Part shown: in pieces, positions 16,186 to 24,997 of the stretch
How positions within the stretch are numbered: the first letter of the stretch is position 1
How the letters are laid out: each line of letters opens with the position of its first letter
Source of the DNA: an uncultured Rubritalea sp.
Lineage (GTDB): Bacteria > Verrucomicrobiota > Verrucomicrobiia > Verrucomicrobiales > Akkermansiaceae
Reading direction: 5' to 3'
Length of the DNA stretch: 33,234 bases
Assembly (NCBI GenBank): GCA_937132085.1
Contig: CAKZNV010000204.1
Location: 1-33,234 of the forward strand
Translations under genes and position numbers: made by a program
Notes under the pieces: generated by a model
What the model was told of the DNA's origin: nothing
What the model saw: the letters and a program-made list of their open reading frames with translations, nothing else
Databases searched by the model: none

Positions 16186-17598
16186 ATGATTAATGAACAA
16201 TATGATGCTGTAGTAATAGGTGGTGGAAGCGCAGGCTATGCCGCTACAAGAACTCTAACAGCAGGTGGAATGAAGGTTGCTGTTATCGATGGCGCTGAAG
16301 AACTTGGTGGTCTTTGTATTCTCCGCGGCTGCATGCCTAGTAAGACATTGATCGAATCTGCAAAACGCTTTTCTGCAATTCAAGAAGCGGGAGAATTCGG
16401 CATCAATGTCGAGGGATCTAGTATCGACATCAAAAAAGTATTCGCTAGAAAACGTTTCCTTATTGATGACTTCAAAGGCTACCGCCAAGACCAATTAGAG
16501 AACGGCAAGTTCACCCTGATCCGTGGTTATGCTAAGTTTACTAGCTCTCACGAAATGGAAGTGAAGACTGAGGAAGAAACTAAGCTTATCAAGGCTAAGT
16601 ATTTTGTAATCGCCACTGGTTCATCTATCTTTGTTCCAGAGATCGACGGCCTAAAAGAAACAGGATTTATCACTAGTGATGATGTGCTAGAAGACGAGAT
16701 TCTCCCCGAGTCCGTAACAGTTCTAGGTGGAGGAGCTATCGCTCTGGAAATGGCGTATTACTACGCAGCTAGTGGTTCTAAAGTCACCGTCATTCAGCGC
16801 AGTCAGCAGATCCTATCCACGATGGATGCAGACATTGCAAATGAGCTACAACTAGCGCTAGAAGCACTAGGCATCACTTTCTACTGTGGCACTAAAATCA
16901 CCTCGACTTCTAAAACCAATGGAGGCCTCAAAGCCCTACATTTCACTCACGATGGTGAAAGCAAAACTGTAGAATCTCACGAAATACTCTGCGCCCTAGG
17001 ACGTAGAGCCAACTCTCACCAGATAGACTGTGACGCCGCTGGAGTAGAGCTAAACCGAGACAAAATTATAGTAAACAGCAAGATGCAAACAAGCCAAGAG
17101 CACATCTTCGCCGCTGGTGACATCTGCAGCCCACTAGACGTAGTGCACATCGCTATCGACCATGGAGAGATCGCCGCTGATAATGCGCTCGCGATCGAAA
17201 AAGGTGAAACATCTAGGCTCCGTGAAGTAGATTACACAGCAAAGCTACTAGGTATTTTCACTGAACCTCAAGTCGCAACAGTTGGCCTAACAGAAGTGGA
17301 AGCTAAGGAGAGAAACCTGAGTTTCAAAGTAGAGAGCTATCCATTTAACGATCACGGCAAATCGATGGTGCACGGCACTGAACACGGCTTTGTAAAAATC
17401 ATCGCTGAAGTAGGCACTAAAAAGATCCTCGGAGCAGCAGTCGTAGGCCCAGAAGGCGTAGAGCTCATTCACGAACTAGTAGTAGCTATTTCACTAGGTG
17501 CTACAGTAGATCAGCTAGCTAAGATCCCGCACTATCACCCGACACTGAGTGAAATCTGGACATACCCAGCAGAGGATCTAGCCGATGAGCTAGCTTAG
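16186..17598 (+). CDS. Dihydrolipoamide dehydrogenase-like NAD(P)/FAD disulfide oxidoreductase
   Basis: 470 residues of the class I pyridine nucleotide-disulfide oxidoreductase family. The FAD Rossmann motif is VIGGGSAGYAA (10-20); the redox-active pair is C44 and C49 in GGLCILRGCMPSK; a second Rossmann motif VTVLGGGAIALEMA binds NAD(P)H; the C-terminal dimer interface has HYHPTLSE with H451 and E456. These are all present, so a working disulfide reductase is expected. The CxxxxC context (ILRG instead of NVGC) is closer to mercuric-reductase/soluble-transhydrogenase-like relatives than to E3 of pyruvate dehydrogenase, and no 2-oxoacid dehydrogenase genes are near, so the substrate is open. 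It is transcribed alone. Confidence 0.85.
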   Translation: MINEQYDAVVIGGGSAGYAATRTLTAGGMKVAVIDGAEELGGLCILRGCMPSKTLIESAKRFSAIQEAGEFGINVEGSSIDIKKVFARKRFLIDDFKGYRQDQLENGKFTLIRGYAKFTSSHEMEVKTEEETKLIKAKYFVIATGSSIFVPEIDGLKETGFITSDDVLEDEILPESVTVLGGGAIALEMAYYYAASGSKVTVIQRSQQILSTMDADIANELQLALEALGITFYCGTKITSTSKTNGGLKALHFTHDGESKTVESHEILCALGRRANSHQIDCDAAGVELNRDKIIVNSKMQTSQEHIFAAGDICSPLDVVHIAIDHGEIAADNALAIEKGETSRLREVDYTAKLLGIFTEPQVATVGLTEVEAKERNLSFKVESYPFNDHGKSMVHGTEHGFVKIIAEVGTKKILGAAVVGPEGVELIHELVVAISLGATVDQLAKIPHYHPTLSEIWTYPAEDLADELA

Positions 17599-17613
17599 CA
17601 TAAAGATAGAACC

Positions 17614-18117
17614 CTACTTATAGCGGCCTTCTTTTTTACGTCTGCGGTAATTACGCTTCAGTATGGCATGGCTCACTCTAGCTCTACCAAATAAAATCCC
17701 AGAGCTAGAGAGGACAATAAAGCCCACAACACCGAATACGAGCCCCACAAAATCAAAGGAAATAATGAATGAGGCGACATACATAAGGCATGACAAATAG
17801 CCGACGGTCTGCCCCCATGCAGGCCTCAACCACATGGCAAACACTGACACTAAACACATCCCTAATACCGTATAATAAACGTAAGTCTGAAAAGGATCTT
17901 GAGCGGCAAAGCTATCACGATAATAATATTTGAACCCAACCAACAAGGCAGCATAGAACATAGACAATGCCCCTAGAGCTCGCACACTTAGGGATTTGCG
18001 ATACAAACTTCTCAGCTCTGTTGAGCGCATTTTCTTGAGAGGACTAAATTTCCCAGGATCGTGCGATTCAGTCATTTGCACCGCTGTTTCTGGCGCTGTG
18101 TATGGAGATTCGTTCAT
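17614..18117 (-). CDS. Hypothetical membrane protein
   Basis: 167 residues, unrecognised. A polar N-terminus of about 45 residues precedes four hydrophobic segments (around residues 47-62, 80-96, 103-120 and 122-141), and the C-terminus is strongly basic (KRNYRRRKKEGRYK), which favours a cytoplasmic tail. It lies 14 bp after the stop of the transglutaminase-like gene and is the last gene of the minus-strand group. Confidence 0.7.
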   Translation of the reverse strand: MNESPYTAPETAVQMTESHDPGKFSPLKKMRSTELRSLYRKSLSVRALGALSMFYAALLVGFKYYYRDSFAAQDPFQTYVYYTVLGMCLVSVFAMWLRPAWGQTVGYLSCLMYVASFIISFDFVGLVFGVVGFIVLSSSGILFGRARVSHAILKRNYRRRKKEGRYK

Positions 18118-18131
18118 CGGTTCAGTAATTC

Positions 18132-19328
18132 TTATTTCGCCTTTTTCTCTAACTGAACTCTCAGAAACTCTGCCTTATTATCAGTCTTCACTTCTTTAAA
18201 TTGCCATTTTTTAGTGCCTGGTAACATATAGGCGATTTGGTAAATCTGGCCTTTTTTAACCTCAAAGTTAAGAAACTGGTTCATGTCTTTTGTTTTATCA
18301 GGAGTGATCCCTTTAAACATCTCTACATCCCCTTGCACTACGGTAACTGGTATTGACGTCCTCTTCCCATCCACTGTGTAGTCTATTCTGAGCTGACAGA
18401 CATTAGCTCCTGGCTTTTTTCCAGCGTTACCAAGCTTGATATAACGTTCACTCACATTGACCCCAGGCACCGACTTATCTTTCATGTTCCAGACCATCGG
18501 GAAATGAATCTCAGTAGGCTTCCATGATGAAGCATACACACTATGAACAAAGCTTTTAGGATTCGCTTTCGCGGCATCAGCTAATAACCAACCGTGATCG
18601 AGCCCCTTAGCGTCAAGATAATACTCTGTGAAGTGCCACTGCTGGTCACTTGGTGTCCAGACTTCTACCCAGTTATGATTTCCCCGCTTAGTCGTCCACG
18701 CTGGGATTCCCGCTACCCTTGATGGAATTCCTACTGCTCTAAATGCATCGTTCAAAAGAATCGAGAGACCTGTGCAGCTAGCCATCTTTATTTCCATTGA
18801 CTCGTAAGGACTCTGGTGTGGCTTGTTGCGTTTAGTATTATATTCTACTCCGACTTCATCCTTGATCGCCTTGTTGACAGCCAAGATAGCCTCCTCCATC
18901 GTCTTAGCGTCTTTAACATGCTTGCTGAAACGATCATAGAAATCTTGTCTCCAGTCATCACGAGTTTCATTCAACGCCGCATACGGTAAAATGTCGTTGT
19001 AGAAGATTTCTTTCGGCACTTCTTTAGCCCACGGAAATGTTTCACGAGCTTTATAAGCAAGAGCTACGTTTGCTAACAAAAATTTAGCCCTCAGAGTCTT
19101 CAGATCCTGAGGAGGCATGTAAGCGATCAAGAACTGCATCGCTTCCTTATGTTCAGCGGGAGCGTTTGCTATCGCTTTCTTAAGCACATCTTTGTTGTCG
19201 CCCGCATTTTCTAGCGCCTTTTCAGACAGGGCTGAATAGTCTGATTGTTTTGGAGCATCCTTGACCTCCTGAGCACTGAGTAGCGCACTTAGGAAAAGCA
19301 TGCTGATGATTGTTGTTAGAAATTTCAT
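18132..19328 (-). CDS. Secreted transglutaminase-like protein
   Basis: 398 residues from the ATG at 19328; an upstream extension of 13 residues would overlap kdsD and hide the signal peptide, so the shorter start is preferred. The N-terminus MKFLTTIISMLFLSALLSAQ is a signal peptide. The central part is a transglutaminase core: catalytic C185 in MASCTGLSILLNDAFRAVG and H218 in GNHNWVEVW, with a third acid likely at E235 or D239. Prokaryotic relatives act as peptidases or crosslinkers in the periplasm. The last 120 residues look like a beta-sandwich. It follows kdsD by 16 bp. Confidence 0.85.
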   Translation of the reverse strand: MKFLTTIISMLFLSALLSAQEVKDAPKQSDYSALSEKALENAGDNKDVLKKAIANAPAEHKEAMQFLIAYMPPQDLKTLRAKFLLANVALAYKARETFPWAKEVPKEIFYNDILPYAALNETRDDWRQDFYDRFSKHVKDAKTMEEAILAVNKAIKDEVGVEYNTKRNKPHQSPYESMEIKMASCTGLSILLNDAFRAVGIPSRVAGIPAWTTKRGNHNWVEVWTPSDQQWHFTEYYLDAKGLDHGWLLADAAKANPKSFVHSVYASSWKPTEIHFPMVWNMKDKSVPGVNVSERYIKLGNAGKKPGANVCQLRIDYTVDGKRTSIPVTVVQGDVEMFKGITPDKTKDMNQFLNFEVKKGQIYQIAYMLPGTKKWQFKEVKTDNKAEFLRVQLEKKAK

Positions 19329-19344
19329 AATGATATATTTTTTG

Positions 19345-20322
19345 TTAGATAAGTTTAAGTCTAGCAAAATCCTGTGTGTCTACTAGCCCCACTGGTTTTC
19401 CCCCTTGGATAACTACGACGTCATCGATACGATGCTTGCCAATTTTGTTGATCGCTTCTGCTGCTAGCGACGAAGCTTCTATCGAAATAGGATCCACGGT
19501 CATGAAGTTAGAGACGGCTTCTCCTCTTACAATTTTGTTTTCATGAAAAGCTCTGGCGAAGTCACCGTGGGTGAAGATACCTGCCAAGCTACCGTCTGCT
19601 TTAGTTAGCACACAAGCTCCTGCTCGCTTTTCACTCATCGCAGCTACAGCTTCATCCACTGTCGAGTCTTCAGAAATAGCTGCCAACATGTCTCCACTAC
19701 GCATGATGTCTGCCACTGTGGTAAGTAACGCTCTACCTAACGCTCCTCCCGGGTGATAGCGGGCAAAGTCATCTTCTGTAAAACCTCTCTTATCTAAGAG
19801 AACCATCGCTAAAGCATCTCCCATGACAAGCGCCGCAGTAGAAGATGAAGTAGGAGCTAAGTTCAGAGGACAAGCTTCTCGCTCCACTGGAGTGAGCAAG
19901 GTCACATCTGAATAATTCGCTAAGCTTGAATCTGACCTACCAGTAATAGAAATCATTTTAATATCAAAACGCTTCAAGAATGGAATCAGCTCAATGAGTT
20001 CTCCAGTTTCACCGGAATAAGAAAGCGCAATGACCACATCTCCATCAGAAATGATACCAAGATCACCATGTAGAGCATTTTGAGAATTCAGCACGACTGC
20101 TGTAGCTCCTGTAGAATTCAGAGTAGCAGCGATTTTATAACTAATATTACCAGATTTACCAATACCGACGATGATGATCTTGTTTCGTCGTTCCACAGCT
20201 TCAGCCATGATGTTTACAGCGTTTACGAATGATTCATCCATGTGGTCACTGAGAGCATGCAGCGCCTGCATCTCTATTTCTATGACCCTTTTGCCTCTAT
20301 TGATAATATCCAGATGATCCAC
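19345..20322 (-). CDS. kdsD: Arabinose-5-phosphate isomerase (KpsF/GutQ family)
   Basis: 325 residues, start codon GTG. The enzyme converts ribulose-5-phosphate to arabinose-5-phosphate, the first step to Kdo of lipopolysaccharide, which implies an LPS-bearing outer membrane. A SIS domain (about 45-180) shows VGIGKSG (52-58), LHGDLG and SYSGETGE (101-108), followed by HPGGALGR (190-197). Two CBS domains follow (about 205-260 and 268-325). It is in the middle of a minus-strand group, 75 bp downstream of the rhodanese-like gene and 16 bp ahead of the transglutaminase-like gene. Confidence 0.95.
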   Translation of the reverse strand: MDHLDIINRGKRVIEIEMQALHALSDHMDESFVNAVNIMAEAVERRNKIIIVGIGKSGNISYKIAATLNSTGATAVVLNSQNALHGDLGIISDGDVVIALSYSGETGELIELIPFLKRFDIKMISITGRSDSSLANYSDVTLLTPVEREACPLNLAPTSSSTAALVMGDALAMVLLDKRGFTEDDFARYHPGGALGRALLTTVADIMRSGDMLAAISEDSTVDEAVAAMSEKRAGACVLTKADGSLAGIFTHGDFARAFHENKIVRGEAVSNFMTVDPISIEASSLAAEAINKIGKHRIDDVVVIQGGKPVGLVDTQDFARLKLI

Positions 20323-20396
20323 TAGTAGATGATGCTATATTGAGATATATTTTCAAGCGATAAACTCAAATGCTGAGAATTCTGCTAAGCTTATCT

Positions 20397-20951
20397 CTAA
20401 CTCATCTCCATTCTGTATCTAGCTACAGATTTATCTACCTTTTGACTCCAAGCATCTATCCCTCCAGCGATCCCCTTGGTGTTGATCATCTTATGACCGA
20501 TAAACCATGCGCAGGTATCTAGCACGGATTTGCCACTATGGTCATAAAGTAAGATTATTGCCTCAGGATCTACTGTTCCAAAAACATTTTGCTGATATTC
20601 TTGGGTCATTAGCTCGGAACCAGCAATTTTCACAGCGTCATGCTCTTCACGTGTCCTAGTATCAATGAGTAGAACCTTCTCACCAGATTGGATGAGTTTA
20701 TTAGCCTCCTCAGGAGAAATTAGCATTTCTTGGTCCACCGCATGGCTTTTCAAAACATAGTCTATAGCCTCCTCGATATCTATTTCATTTCTTTTGCAGA
20801 CACTACGCAAGGTCTCTCCAGGCTCATACGCACAGGAGCTACAACCACCGATATGATATTTAGCAAATAACGCTCTTCTTGCGCCAGCATAGGTCTCATT
20901 AACCTGCTCCATTGGCATATCGGGATGTATTTCTGACTGGTTTTGCTCCAT
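20397..20951 (-). CDS. Rhodanese-like protein lacking the catalytic cysteine
   Basis: 184 residues in two parts. Residues 15-70 form a small helical module with GGCSSCAYEPGETLRSVC (C37, C40, C52), of the kind found before rhodanese or Fe-S related domains (DUF1858/ScdA-N-like; the assignment is by eye). Residues 75-180 are a rhodanese domain with LLIDTRTREEHDAVKIAGS and GGIDAW. The loop that normally carries the sulfur-accepting Cys (YCxxG) reads LYDHSGKS, with Asp at 137, so sulfurtransferase activity is unlikely unless another Cys serves; the protein may act in binding or regulation. It heads the minus-strand group and is divergent from pssA, 76 bp apart. Confidence 0.8.
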   Translation of the reverse strand: MEQNQSEIHPDMPMEQVNETYAGARRALFAKYHIGGCSSCAYEPGETLRSVCKRNEIDIEEAIDYVLKSHAVDQEMLISPEEANKLIQSGEKVLLIDTRTREEHDAVKIAGSELMTQEYQQNVFGTVDPEAIILLYDHSGKSVLDTCAWFIGHKMINTKGIAGGIDAWSQKVDKSVARYRMEMS

Positions 20952-21027
20952 AGATGGTGAAAATACACCCTAATTTGGTAATTTTCCACTGTTTCTTTCG
21001 CTAATTTCATGTAGTTCCTTACTAACC

Positions 21028-21927
21028 ATGAGCGACGAATCATCAGATAGTAATTCTCCAGTAGAAGAACAAGCAGTGCACACCGTCACTGTAAAGAGCC
21101 TTGAGCCAAAAATCTATTTACTGCCAAACCTAATGACAGCAGGTAACTTGCTGTGTGGATTTCTAGCTGTCCTCTCGATTTTCCAAGGCATGCACTACGA
21201 GAAACAGCTAGAGCTAAATGTAGACGGCGTTAATCAGACGATGATCTATGACTTCTACCAAATGGCTATTTTGTATATTTTTGGTTCATGTTTATTTGAT
21301 CTACTAGACGGAAGACTCGCTAGAATTGGTGGCAAAGAATCTCCGTTTGGACGTGAGTTTGACTCTATCGCTGATGTCATCTCCTTCGGGATGGCTCCTG
21401 CGCTACTTGTTTCTAAAGCAGTTCTATTCAACCTACCTAAAGAAATCAGCTGGCTTGGCTGGGCTGTTGCGTTCTCATACTTACTCTGCGGAGCCATGCG
21501 TCTAGCTAGATTCAACTGCCTCGCAGTGATGCCTGAGGCTAGCAATTCCAACAAAGATTTCCTCGGTATCCCAATACCGATGGCCGCTGGATTCATCGCT
21601 TCCCTCACCTTTTTGCTTACTAATTTCTATGAACTAGGAACAGATCTTGGCGCATGGAACTATGTTCTTGTAGGAGCGATGCTCGGACTATCCATCCTCA
21701 TGATTAGTAATGTAAGATACCCTAGCTTTAAGAAAATAGACTTCACCACTAAGGGGTCACTATGGGGCATCCTGGTTGGAGCTTTAGTCATTGGCCTCAT
21801 ATTTAACCCCATCACCAGAAACTACACTCCTTCAGTTCTTTTCACCTGTTACCTACTCTACGGATTAATCAGACCATTCCTCTCTAAAGCTACGCGTAGA
21901 ACGCTCAGAGAGAAAATCGACGGATAG
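21028..21927 (+). CDS. pssA: CDP-diacylglycerol-serine O-phosphatidyltransferase
   Basis: 299 residues, integral membrane. The CDP-alcohol phosphatidyltransferase signature is complete: D91xxDG95xxAR99, then G108, D112 and D116 in FDLLDGRLAR...FGREFDSIAD. The product phosphatidylserine is the precursor of phosphatidylethanolamine. The N-terminus has LLPNLMTAGNLLCGFLAV, as in the PssA type. About eight hydrophobic segments follow. An N-terminal polar extension of about 25 residues (acidic, Ser-rich) precedes the first membrane segment. The gene is divergent from the rhodanese-like gene and appears monocistronic. Confidence 0.93.
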   Translation: MSDESSDSNSPVEEQAVHTVTVKSLEPKIYLLPNLMTAGNLLCGFLAVLSIFQGMHYEKQLELNVDGVNQTMIYDFYQMAILYIFGSCLFDLLDGRLARIGGKESPFGREFDSIADVISFGMAPALLVSKAVLFNLPKEISWLGWAVAFSYLLCGAMRLARFNCLAVMPEASNSNKDFLGIPIPMAAGFIASLTFLLTNFYELGTDLGAWNYVLVGAMLGLSILMISNVRYPSFKKIDFTTKGSLWGILVGALVIGLIFNPITRNYTPSVLFTCYLLYGLIRPFLSKATRRTLREKIDG

Positions 21928-22025
21928 AAAAACATCGATCTAATTTAAAAGCATGCCGCCAGATGGTCATCAAATCTAGTTATTTAAAAGAAATGACTTT
22001 TCAACATTCTGAATTACAATAGTCT

Positions 22026-22628
22026 ATGTTTATGCCTATTAGGACTCCCTTCATCGCAGTTTTTCTCCTTATCATCACCTCGATCAGTTCAATTGCGGGG
22101 AAATACACCACAGTCATTATTGACCCTGGGCATGGAGGAAAAGATAAAGGCGCTGTCTGGTATGGAGTAAGGGAATCAGACCTTAACCTCAAAGTAGCAA
22201 AAAAGGTGGAAGCAATGCTCAAGGCAAAGAAAATCCCCTGCCGCATGACCCGAAGGAGTGACGTATATGTCTCACTCTCAGGTAGAGCTGCTATCGCTAA
22301 TCGCTATAAAGACGCCATCTTTGTTAGTATTCATTTTAATGCCCATCGTAATACCAGCGTAAAAGGTGTTGAGACATTCTACGCCAGCGCTAAAGGGAAA
22401 CGCATTGCCACTAACATTCAGAATAAAGTGGTCAGCAAAGTGAAAACAAGAAATCGCTATATCAAACTAGGAATGGCCTACGCCGTCCTAAACAAAACAA
22501 AATGTCCTGCCGTTTTAATAGAATGCGGATTTATCAGTAATTCAGTCGAAAGACGCCGCTGTGCCACTTCATGGTATCAGACATTAGCCGCTAGAGGCAT
22601 CGTTGAAGGCATTATCCTTTCACGATAA
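22026..22628 (+). CDS. N-acetylmuramoyl-L-alanine amidase (Amidase_3), secreted
   Basis: 200 residues. A signal peptide ending near residue 25 (AVFLLIITSISSIAG) leads directly into the catalytic domain. Zinc ligands H36 (DPGHGG), E50 (RESDLNL) and H103 (SIHFNAH) and the catalytic E166 (LIECGFISN) are all visible. It cleaves the amide between MurNAc and the stem peptide in the periplasm, in cell separation or remodelling. Unlike AmiA/B/C it has neither an AMIN domain nor a regulatory helix insertion, so it is a minimal form. It is followed by a 247-bp gap with a large hairpin. Confidence 0.92.
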   Translation: MFMPIRTPFIAVFLLIITSISSIAGKYTTVIIDPGHGGKDKGAVWYGVRESDLNLKVAKKVEAMLKAKKIPCRMTRRSDVYVSLSGRAAIANRYKDAIFVSIHFNAHRNTSVKGVETFYASAKGKRIATNIQNKVVSKVKTRNRYIKLGMAYAVLNKTKCPAVLIECGFISNSVERRRCATSWYQTLAARGIVEGIILSR

Positions 22629-22782
22629 TTCCATTCTCACAGAGCAAGAGAGTAACCACTCTTAGCAAATTCTCTAGATGTGATTAATAACAGATCTACT
22701 AGAAACTAAGCTTGATTGAATAAAAGTGGTCTGTGCCGTGAATTATACTTGATTAAAAAGTTTCAATAATAGAGAATTTTTC

Positions 22783-22859
22783 TGCGGTCTATGGTTTTTG
22801 ACTTCATGCTTTTGGGAGGGGGCTTGAAGTTCTGTTTTACCATAGGCCGCACTTTTTTG
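22783..22859 (+). terminator. Large two-tier hairpin with T-run (terminator, possibly a small RNA 3' end)
   Basis: TGCGGTCTATGG (22783-22794) pairs over 12 positions, one G-T, with CCATAGGCCGCA (22840-22851). Inside, GACTTCATGC pairs with GCTTGAAGTTC with one bulge and one mismatch, around a G-rich loop. TTTTTT follows at once. It lies 155 bp past the amidase stop, is oriented to end a plus-strand transcript, and could end the amidase mRNA or a short transcript of its own. Confidence 0.6.
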
Positions 22860-22875
22860 CTTTTATCGTGCGCCC

Positions 22876-23367
22876 TTAAAATAACTCCTGATCCCCCTCT
22901 TGTTCTGCTAGATACCCTTCATCAGCTGTGAGCCCTTTAGACTGCGCAGCCTCAGTAGCGAGAATATCACAACGTTCATTATGTTCGTGTCCAGCATGTC
23001 CCTTGACCCAGATCCACTCCACGTCATGACTTTCATTTAGAGCATCGACCCTCTTCCATAGATCCGCATTTTTAACCCTTTCCCTATTTTTCTTCACCCA
23101 GCCATTATTTTTCCAGCCTGCAAGCCATCCTTCATTCAGAGCATTGATGACATATTTAGAATCTGAAGTCACAATGACTGCACATTTCTTCGTCAGAGTC
23201 TCCAGACCTACTATCGCAGCCATTAGCTCCATACGGTTATTAGTAGTCAGCTCAAATCCGCCACTCATTTCTCGTTCATGCTCACCATAAACAAGAATGG
23301 TTCCATAGCCACCTGGGCCTGGATTACCTCTAGATGACCCATCAGTGTAGATATGCACTTTCTTCAT
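22876..23367 (-). CDS. rnhA: Ribonuclease HI
   Basis: 163 residues. The four catalytic carboxylates are present with the usual spacing: D9 (YTDGSSRGNPGPGGYG), E47 (NNRMELMAAI), D69 (TSDSKYV) and D134 (NERCDILA), with H124 in the KGHAGH flap. The basic protrusion around WLAGWKNNGWVKKN matches the E. coli-type handle. It degrades the RNA strand of RNA-DNA hybrids. A C-terminal extension of about 20 acidic residues follows the last helix. The gene is transcribed against its neighbours, its stop facing the large hairpin at 22783. Confidence 0.96.
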   Translation of the reverse strand: MKKVHIYTDGSSRGNPGPGGYGTILVYGEHEREMSGGFELTTNNRMELMAAIVGLETLTKKCAVIVTSDSKYVINALNEGWLAGWKNNGWVKKNRERVKNADLWKRVDALNESHDVEWIWVKGHAGHEHNERCDILATEAAQSKGLTADEGYLAEQEGDQELF

Positions 23368-23442
23368 AGCTCATTTCATAGTAAACATCTCCACGCAACA
23401 CACGAACAAAGCTCAATAACTAACTAATCTCTTCTCTAACAG

Positions 23443-24117
23443 ATGCGCATCGACATTCTCACCCTCTTCCCAGAAATAGCTCTAGCACCACTAAACGAAA
23501 GCATCATCAAGCGTGCTCAAGCTGCTGGCATCGTAGAACTCCATGCCCACAACATCCGTGACTGGACTACAGATAAGCATCGTAAAACTGATGATTATCT
23601 CTGTGGTGGCGGTCAAGGAATGCTGATGAAACCTGAGCCTATTTTCGAAGCAATCGAGGAACTGAAAAATGAAAACACCAAAGTATTTCTCATGACTCCA
23701 CAGGGAAAACCGTTTAAACAAAAGCTAGCGAGAGAATACTCAAAACTAGAACACATCATCATACTCTGCGGTCACTACGAAGGTGTGGATCACAGAGTCA
23801 TCGAAGAACTCGTGGATGAAGAGCTTTCCCTTGGCGACTACGTTCTCACCAATGGAGCCATCGCAGCAGCAGTGATTTCTGACTCTATCATCAGGCTACT
23901 ACCTGGAGCACTGGGCGACGAACGCTCCCACCAAGAAGAGTCTTTCTCTGACCCAAAAATGCTAGAAGCGCCAGCCTACACTAAACCAAAGGACTTCCGT
24001 GGGCTCATCGTTCCTGAAATTTTATTCAGTGGTAATCACGCTAAAATCGAAGCTTGGAAATCAGAACAAGCACTCCGACGCACCCAGCAAAACCGTCCAG
24101 ACCTACTTGAGGACTAA
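23443..24117 (+). CDS. trmD: tRNA (guanine-37-N1)-methyltransferase
   Basis: 224 residues, SPOUT-class. TrmD methylates N1 of G37 in tRNAs reading CNN codons and suppresses +1 frameshifting. The protein starts with MRIDILTLFPE, contains DDYLCGGGQGM (where many enzymes have DDYPYGGGAGM), LMTPQGKPFKQ, the knot LCGHYEGVDHRV and SLGDYVLTNGAIAA, then QEESF before the C-terminal helical part. All family landmarks are present. It stands alone instead of within the usual rpsP-rimM-trmD-rplS operon. It ends convergent to the PEP-CTERM gene, with a shared hairpin between. Confidence 0.95.
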   Translation: MRIDILTLFPEIALAPLNESIIKRAQAAGIVELHAHNIRDWTTDKHRKTDDYLCGGGQGMLMKPEPIFEAIEELKNENTKVFLMTPQGKPFKQKLAREYSKLEHIIILCGHYEGVDHRVIEELVDEELSLGDYVLTNGAIAAAVISDSIIRLLPGALGDERSHQEESFSDPKMLEAPAYTKPKDFRGLIVPEILFSGNHAKIEAWKSEQALRRTQQNRPDLLED

Positions 24118-24118
24118 A

Positions 24119-24157
24119 GCAAAAATGGCTCTCAATCCAGTGGATCAAGAGCCATTC
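24119..24157 (-). terminator. Terminator between convergent trmD and PEP-CTERM genes
   Basis: AATGGCTCT (24124-24132) pairs with AGAGCCATT (24148-24156), with a smaller inner AATCC/GGAT pairing. On the minus strand the stem is followed by TTTTTGC, so it best serves the PEP-CTERM gene; on the plus strand it may still slow transcription from trmD. Confidence 0.65.
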
Positions 24158-24181
24158 AAATTTAAGTTAATCTGAGAATAA

Positions 24182-24901
24182 TTACTTACGCCTTCTGAGC
24201 ATTAGAGTAAGGCCACCAAGTCCGAGAAGAGCTGTTGAAGAGGGCTCAGGAACTGTAGTGAGATCGACTGAGATGCTATCGATACCATTAGTAGTGGTTG
24301 CTTGATGGTATCCGGCTAAACTTACACCATCGAAAGTGAAGGCTCCCGCCTGGCTATAAGTCGTTAGTGTCTCATTCGAGTCAGCTAGCACGATACTTGT
24401 ATTGGTTCCATCAAAAGTAAATGTCGCCGTAATAGCTTCTGAAGAACTACTTGAAGCAAAATCTGTAGTGTAGTCTGTCGAAGCAGTTTCGATGCTTGAT
24501 TTCAGCCCCACTCCTTCGTTAATCGCTTTACCTATGAAGTATTGGTTTGCTCCACCATTGACTAGATACATACCAATCCCGCGACCACCTTGTGTCTCAT
24601 TACGAATCAGCGTGAAACCTACGACTAAAGTATCATTTACCCCAACAGTGATCGATGATGATAAAGTTCTAGCCTGCGCAGTTCTTGTGCCAGATCCCCC
24701 ACCTTGATAGAGAGCTGTGTTACTACTGACGACAAAACGACGTGTAGCATTTGGTGATGCACCCCAAGCAGATCCCCAGCCTGTGCCGCCATTAAGAGTC
24801 TCGACATCTTGGTTAGCGTAGTCAAAGTTTTCGTTTGCTATTACTACAGCATGTAATTGTGAAGCAGCGAGTAACGATATTATTAAGCTTGTTTTTTTCA
24901 T
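24182..24901 (-). CDS. PEP-CTERM domain protein, secreted
   Basis: 239 residues from the ATG at 24901 (an ATG nine codons upstream exists but spoils the signal peptide). A signal peptide (KKTSLIISLLAASQLHA) precedes a beta-rich body of Ser/Thr/Gly-rich, lectin-like composition with no recognisable catalytic motif. The C-terminus is a PEP-CTERM sorting signal: VPEPSS, then a hydrophobic ALLGLGGLTLML, then RRRK. Such proteins are exported and processed by an exosortase, linked to extracellular polysaccharide or surface. Exosortase is not in this window. The gene is divergent from the XylR-type regulator, with an inverted repeat between them. Confidence 0.9.
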   Translation of the reverse strand: MKKTSLIISLLAASQLHAVVIANENFDYANQDVETLNGGTGWGSAWGASPNATRRFVVSSNTALYQGGGSGTRTAQARTLSSSITVGVNDTLVVGFTLIRNETQGGRGIGMYLVNGGANQYFIGKAINEGVGLKSSIETASTDYTTDFASSSSSEAITATFTFDGTNTSIVLADSNETLTTYSQAGAFTFDGVSLAGYHQATTTNGIDSISVDLTTVPEPSSTALLGLGGLTLMLRRRK

Positions 24902-24955
24902 AGTTTTTAATGTGTTATTTACGAACATCAGAATAACTATTTTCTACAATTAGTC

Positions 24956-24995
24956 TTTGCAATATAGCGTATAGTTTTTTAATATATTGCGCAAA
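24956..24995. promoter_or_regulatory. Inverted repeat (candidate operator) between PEP-CTERM gene and regulator
   Basis: TTTGCAATATA (24956-24966) faces TATATTGCGCAAA (24983-24995); the arms are complementary apart from a two-base insertion. The right arm ends 2 bp before the regulator ATG, so a bound protein would block its own gene. The 96-bp divergent interval is the natural place for control of both genes. Confidence 0.45.
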
Positions 24996-24997
24996 TA

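Noticed and set aside
22811-22823. G-rich loop as a G-quadruplex
   Set aside because: Only two G-runs are present; four are needed.
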